Below are positions 60,478-64,000 of a stretch of DNA of 64,000 nucleotides, in pieces. Under the pieces are notes generated by a model, which saw only the letters and a program-made list of their open reading frames with translations, did not search any database and was not told the DNA's origin. Positions within the stretch are counted from its first letter, which is position 1. Every line of letters starts with the position of its first letter. Source of the DNA: Rhizophagus irregularis. Its lineage: Eukaryota > Glomeromycota > Glomeromycetes > Glomerales > Glomeraceae. The position numbers and the translations under genes are program-made. Location of the stretch: assembly GCF_026210795.1 (NCBI RefSeq), contig NC_089433.1:496001-560000 (forward strand), written 5' to 3'.

Positions 60478-60540
60478 AGTAATTAAATGTAAAGTTAAAA
60501 AAAAATTATTAAATTTCTAATTTTTTTTAAAGAAAAAAAA

Positions 60541-61060
60541 AAAGGTCAGAATATGCTTCATTTTATACTATGTTAACTGGTCGTGATCGGTCATGACCAT
60601 GGCTGATATTGGTCGGTCAAAGGCTTTGTGATCAACTATCTTAAATGCCTAAAATGTTAACTGATCGGGATTGATTATGATTGTGGCTGTCTGGCTGATA
60701 TTGGTTGGCCAAAGGCTTTGTAATTAACTATCTTAAATGCCTAAAATGTTAACTGATCGGGATTTGTCATGGCTGTGCTTATTTTTTTTTAAAGAAAAAA
60801 AAAGTTCAGAATATGCATCATTTTTTATACTATATTAACTGGTCGTGGTCGGTTATGACCGTGGCTGATATTGGTCGATCAAAGCCTCAAAGGCTTTGTG
60901 ATCGACTATCTTAAATGCCTAAAATGCTAACTGATCGGAATTGGTCATGGCTGTGGTGGTCAAAGGCTTTGTGATCAACTATCTTAAATGCTTAAAATGG
61001 GCAGAATGCTGAAAATGTCGAAAAATGCCGAAAAATGCCGAAAAATCAAGAATGCCGAAG
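60541..61060. repeat. Degenerate tandem repeat of about 85-120 bp beside the Helitron 5' side
   Basis: Repeated phrases are AACTGGTCGTGATCGGTCAT, GGCTGATATTGGTCGGTCAA and GGCTTTGTGATCAACTATCT, ending in ATGCCGAAAA copies near 61020-61045. The GATCGGTCATGACC part is partly palindromic. It may be part of the Helitron 5' region or an independent satellite. Confidence 0.75.
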
Positions 61061-61884
61061 GCTGAGAATTCATTGATTTTTGTGCGAAATGTACGAATTT
61101 TGGCAATTATTATAATATGAATTTTAAAAATTTTTATTTTATGGTAAAATCATTACATTTATTTTTTATTGTTTTACTTAAAAAGAATTAGTGATTATAT
61201 TAACGAAATCAGTGACAATTTATTATCAAATTTCTTTTTGGATTTTATTTTTATTTTTTCTAAAAATATTAATATTTCAATTAATCAATTGTTAATGATA
61301 AACGAAAAAATAAGTTTATCGGTGTCACGTGCTTTCAATAAAAAAGTTTTTTTATTTACAAATAAATAATTAATAAATCATTTTTTTAAATTAGAACACT
61401 TATTTTTTAGTAATTTCATAAGTATCATGCTTTAATGTCTCTTAGAAAAAAAGAATAATAAATTTTATTCAAAACGAAAGTTTCAAAACGTACTAATCCG
61501 AAAAGTTTGAATAAAAAGAAACCGAAAAAAAACTTTAAAAAAAATTAAAGAAAAAAAATTCAAAGCTGTTTTAAAATTATTCATCCAATGAACCTATTAT
61601 ATTTGAAAATAAAAGGCGATCTACGATAAGTAGAGAAAATGTTGTTTGAAGACGACATTTATCAACCCATGCAAATCAAAGCGAAGGACCTATAGAAAGA
61701 AAAAACGAACTGTTAGAAGTTTTTCAAGATTAATAAAAAGGAAATTAAAAAATAAATTTACCAAGAATCCAAGATAGCAAAATGAGATCGAAGAAATCTA
61801 CAAAACAAAAAATAAAGAAATGTTAATCTATTTTCAAGAAAAAAGATAAAAAAAGTTTCGAATTTACGTTATTATCAATCATCA
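61061..61884. other. AT-rich spacer, nothing supported
   Basis: No family-like frame, though the sequence near 61640-61800 is less AT-rich and could be the 3' untranslated part of the minus-strand gene. Confidence 0.4.
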
Positions 61885-62640
61885 TTATAATTCGCTATCT
61901 ACTTCTAAATCATTGTTCTCATCTTTCTTTTTCGTGTCTTTGTCCTCTAAATTGTTGTTTTTGTCGTCTAGAACCATTTCCACTTCTCTTTGTGTTGATT
62001 GGTTAGACTATGGAATCATTGGGCCATTATAATAGAATATTCATCTGAATTATCCAAATCAAAACAGGAACAGAAATCTACGAAAGATAAAACGGAAACG
62101 TTAGTAACGTTTCTTAAGTTAATTTAATTCCGAATAGAACGTAACCTTACAACTTACCCAGGTAAGTTCCACCGTTCCCTACAAAAACAAAGGAAAAAGG
62201 AAACGTTAGCAATGATGTTCCTTAAGCCAATTTTGAATAGAACGCCACTCTTAAAACTTACCCAGGAAAGTTTCAGGTCTTCAAGGCCGTTCCCTACAAA
62301 AACAAAGGAAAAACAAAACGCTAACAATGTTTCTTAAGCCAATTCCGAATAGAACGCCACCATTACAACTTACTCAGGTAAGTTTCAGGTCTTCAAGGCC
62401 GTTCCCTACAAAAACAAAGGAAAAACGAAACGTTAGAAACGTTTCTTAAGTATTAAAAAAAACCTTTGTCCCCAACTTACGAAATCGTTTCCAAGACTTC
62501 AAGAGTCCGTTCCCTATAAAATATAAAAAATAAACGTTAATAAAATTTCTAAAAAGTGAATTTAAAAATTTTTTGATATTTACCTTTCAAGTCGAGTCCT
62601 AAATAAGGTTCCGTGTTCCTGATTTTATATTTGAAATTTT
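61885..62640 (-). CDS. Minus-strand gene segment with duplicated micro-exons and an acidic C-terminus, unknown function
   Basis: The terminal exon (62007-61885) follows a CCATAG acceptor and encodes SNQSTQREVEMVLDDKNNN then LEDKDTKKKDENNDLEVDSE and a stop. Upstream, four blocks starting GGAACGG lie between TTTGTTTTTGTAG or TTTTATAG acceptors and GTAAGTT-type donors. Block lengths are 33, 32, 32 and 21 nt. A further 35-nt exon-like block (GAACACGGAACCTTATTTAG...) precedes them near 62630-62596. Introns are about 75-90 bp. The exact exon chain and reading frame need transcript evidence. This may be the 3' part of the gene whose exon is at 63294-63570. The product would be hydrophilic and acidic; no domain recognised. 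Confidence 0.45.
62100..62520 (-). repeat. Tandem micro-exon/intron cassettes, period 110-115 bp
   Basis: GTTCCCTACAAAAACAAAGG (the complement of the acceptor) recurs at about 62174, 62289 and 62401, with a diverged copy at 62510. AACTTACCCAGGTAAGTT-like palindromes, carrying the donor, sit between them. Both exon and intron parts are duplicated. Confidence 0.8.
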
Positions 62641-63293
62641 TTTTTTTAAAAAAGAAAAATCGAAATCTCGAAATCCAAAAAAATTTATATAAAAAAAAAT
62701 AAAAATCCGGTTTAAAACCGAAAAAAATAATGAAAAAATAAAAAATAAAAAAAAATTCGGTTTGAAAAAAACCGATAAAAAAAATCAAATAACAAAAAAA
62801 GCCATAACGGGAAATAAAAAATGTTTATATAAGAAAAAAAAATTATATAAAAAAAAATATTTACCGATACGAAATTTTTTTTTATTTAAAAATCAGAAAA
62901 AAAGAAAAAAAAGAGATCGATAAATAATTTATCGAATCTGATTTATTTAGTCCAATCAAATTTGATTGTCGAAAATTATTTCGGTCATTCGTTTCGACGT
63001 AATTACAATACGGCCTTGTGTGACATTCGGAACTACAGTATTGGAATCTTTTTTTTTTTTTTTTTTACGATGACAAACGCATATTTATTTAATTATAATA
63101 CCTTTGTAAATGGTATATTGCGCACAAATACAAATACAAGCTATAGAATAATCTCAATATACCCATTGAAATTGAGTAGGTAAAACCCACTCGCTCTCTC
63201 CATGTCAAAGCGACTCCCGTCCCCGATCAACACCTTTAACCACTACACCAACCTATTTAGAACTATCTACATACATGGGTATATCTCGCTAGT
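62641..63293. other. Low-complexity A/T tracts with one coding-like patch
   Basis: On the minus strand, 63049-62955 reads DSNTVVPNVTQGRIVITSKR before a stop, bounded by long A runs, so it could be an exon of the same minus-strand gene. The rest is poly(A/T)-rich with GAAATCTCGAAATCC-like short repeats. Confidence 0.4.
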
Positions 63294-63570
63294 CTATACT
63301 ATACTACCCAAACTACTTTTTATTTTTACCCTTTTTCTTTTTTCGGCCCATCCAGGGTTCCCGGCCCAGGGTTCTTTTTCTTTTTTAACTTTAACTTCTC
63401 TCAAACCGTCTTCTGATTCTTTGAAATCCACGTCGCTGCGTGTTCCCTGTATACGCTTCTTGACTTCTTTTATATAATCTTCATCCTCCGATGATGATGA
63501 CGATGTAGGCGGTAAAAATCCACTACCCTTCGATATAGCAAATGGGTTACGATTCGTATACAGTATCGTT
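63294..63570 (-). CDS. Coding exon of a hydrophilic, serine/acidic-rich protein
   Basis: After a CATCCTCAG acceptor the minus strand stays open for about 90 codons: NRNPFAISKGSGFLPPTSSS, then EDEDYIKEVKKRIQGTRSDV and EPWAGNPGWAEKRKRVKIK, ending in TAG at 63294. The GC content is higher than in the surroundings and codon use looks genuine. A possible donor (GGGTAAAAA) before the stop would allow splicing on to the micro-exons at 62.6-62.1 kb. Family not recognised. Confidence 0.55.
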
Positions 63571-63811
63571 CTGAGGATGAGGATTTGAAATTAGTGTAGT
63601 ATGATTAACAGTTTAATATACATCACTTATTGTTAACAAATATTTTATTTATATAAAGAAAATGCGAAATACAGATAAGAAAAAACAAAAAGAGAATGAT
63701 ATATTTATAAAGAGATATAAAGGGATATAATAAAATGGAAAATAAGAAATGTAGAGAACGAAGAATCAAAAAAATAGAACTATCAAAAGTAAAAAAGCGA
63801 AATGTAAAAAG

Positions 63812-64000
63812 CTAATTAGGGTTATCTGAATTATTATTGGAATCAGTGGCGGCAAGAACGTCTGAAGCGATATCTGCTAATTTTTGTAATTTGTTAACAC
63901 GAAAAGATGATCTTGTTTTTCTTTTTGTAGGTTGTTTGGGTTGTTGCAAGTTTTTATGGATTGTTTTCGCGTTAGTATGTGTGTTTGCTGCTGGCGGAGT
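63812..64000 (-). CDS. C-terminal 62 residues of a protein entering from the right edge
   Basis: An open minus-strand frame from the window edge reads TPPAANTHTNAKTIHKNLQQ, then RKTRSSFRVNKLQKLADIAS and DVLAATDSNNNSDNPN, ending with TAG at 63812-63814. The segment is basic with a short helical end. The 240-bp gap to the exon at 63570 leaves open whether both belong to one gene with a different splice. Family not recognised. Confidence 0.5.
   Translation of the reverse strand, partial: TPPAANTHTNAKTIHKNLQQPKQPTKRKTRSSFRVNKLQKLADIASDVLAATDSNNNSDNPN

Larger units (their letters stand above)
56211..60540 (-). mobile_element. Helitron, 3' terminus defined, 5' terminus not found
   Basis: On the minus strand, downstream of the Rep-helicase gene, a hairpin (stem GGGGGAC/GTCCCCC, loop GAA, 56230-56246) is followed 15 bp later by CTAG (56211-56214) and then T. 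This matches the Helitron 3' end: hairpin, CTRR, insertion between A and T. The 5' TC end must lie to the right of 60477, possibly within or beyond the repeat at 60541-61060; I could not locate it. The right coordinate given is a minimum. Confidence 0.85.

Noticed and set aside
1-64000. tRNA, rRNA or other structured RNA genes
   Set aside because: I looked for tRNA B-box-like GGTTCGAATCC and conserved rRNA stretches and saw none. A covariance-model search was not possible here, so absence is not proven.

Overview
The window looks like an AT-rich, transposon-laden nuclear region of an arbuscular mycorrhizal fungus (Glomeromycotina, most like Rhizophagus). Several lines of evidence support this: short AT-rich spliceosomal introns; a tyrosine-kinase-like gene carrying the CGEC...WCQTCNAKRF zinc motif typical of the expanded Rhizophagus kinase families; relics of BTB/TLDc, Crinkler and TKL kinase genes; and KDZ, hAT, Helitron, LINE and LTR elements. 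The assignment rests on family recognition, not on a search.

Layout. 0.3-4 kb: an apparently intact KDZ (CxC2) transposase in about 11 exons. 5.0-6.4 kb: a convergent HMG-box-like gene. 7.0-8.6 kb: a non-coding element holding about 18 copies of a 49-bp repeat, followed by a 300-bp hairpin and a 1.2-kb polypurine minisatellite. 11.6-12.2 kb: a relic with two TGA stops. 13.8-17.5 kb: 13 tandem copies of a decayed exon-intron cassette on the minus strand, head-to-head with a clean three-exon gene (18.4-19.2 kb) built from the same cassette. 19.8-22.9 kb: a hairpin-repeat array containing three nested elements, each with its own 8-bp target duplication. 23.6-32.8 kb: a full-length LINE with a 16-bp target duplication, interrupted by a solo LTR with a 4-bp duplication. 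34.8-36.7 kb: a TKL kinase gene. 38.2 kb: a kinase relic. 39.8-40.3 kb: a small secreted cysteine-rich protein. 41.6-53.6 kb: a graveyard of BTB-TLDc, hAT, Crinkler-like and LRR fragments. 56.2-60.5 kb: an apparently intact Helitron with a recognisable 3' terminus. 61.9-64 kb: minus-strand exons, including a second tandem array of micro-exon/intron cassettes.

Genes most likely to be functional host genes are the kinase (34.8 kb), the secreted protein (39.8 kb), the cassette-built basic protein (18.4 kb), the HMG-like gene (5-6.4 kb) and the minus-strand exons at the right edge. The KDZ and Helitron proteins keep every catalytic motif I can locate and could be active. The LINE is dead (two nonsense codons, altered endonuclease residues, LTR insertion). 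The most unusual signal is that two unrelated loci show tandemly duplicated exon+intron cassettes, both with the 5' splice donor inside a palindrome.
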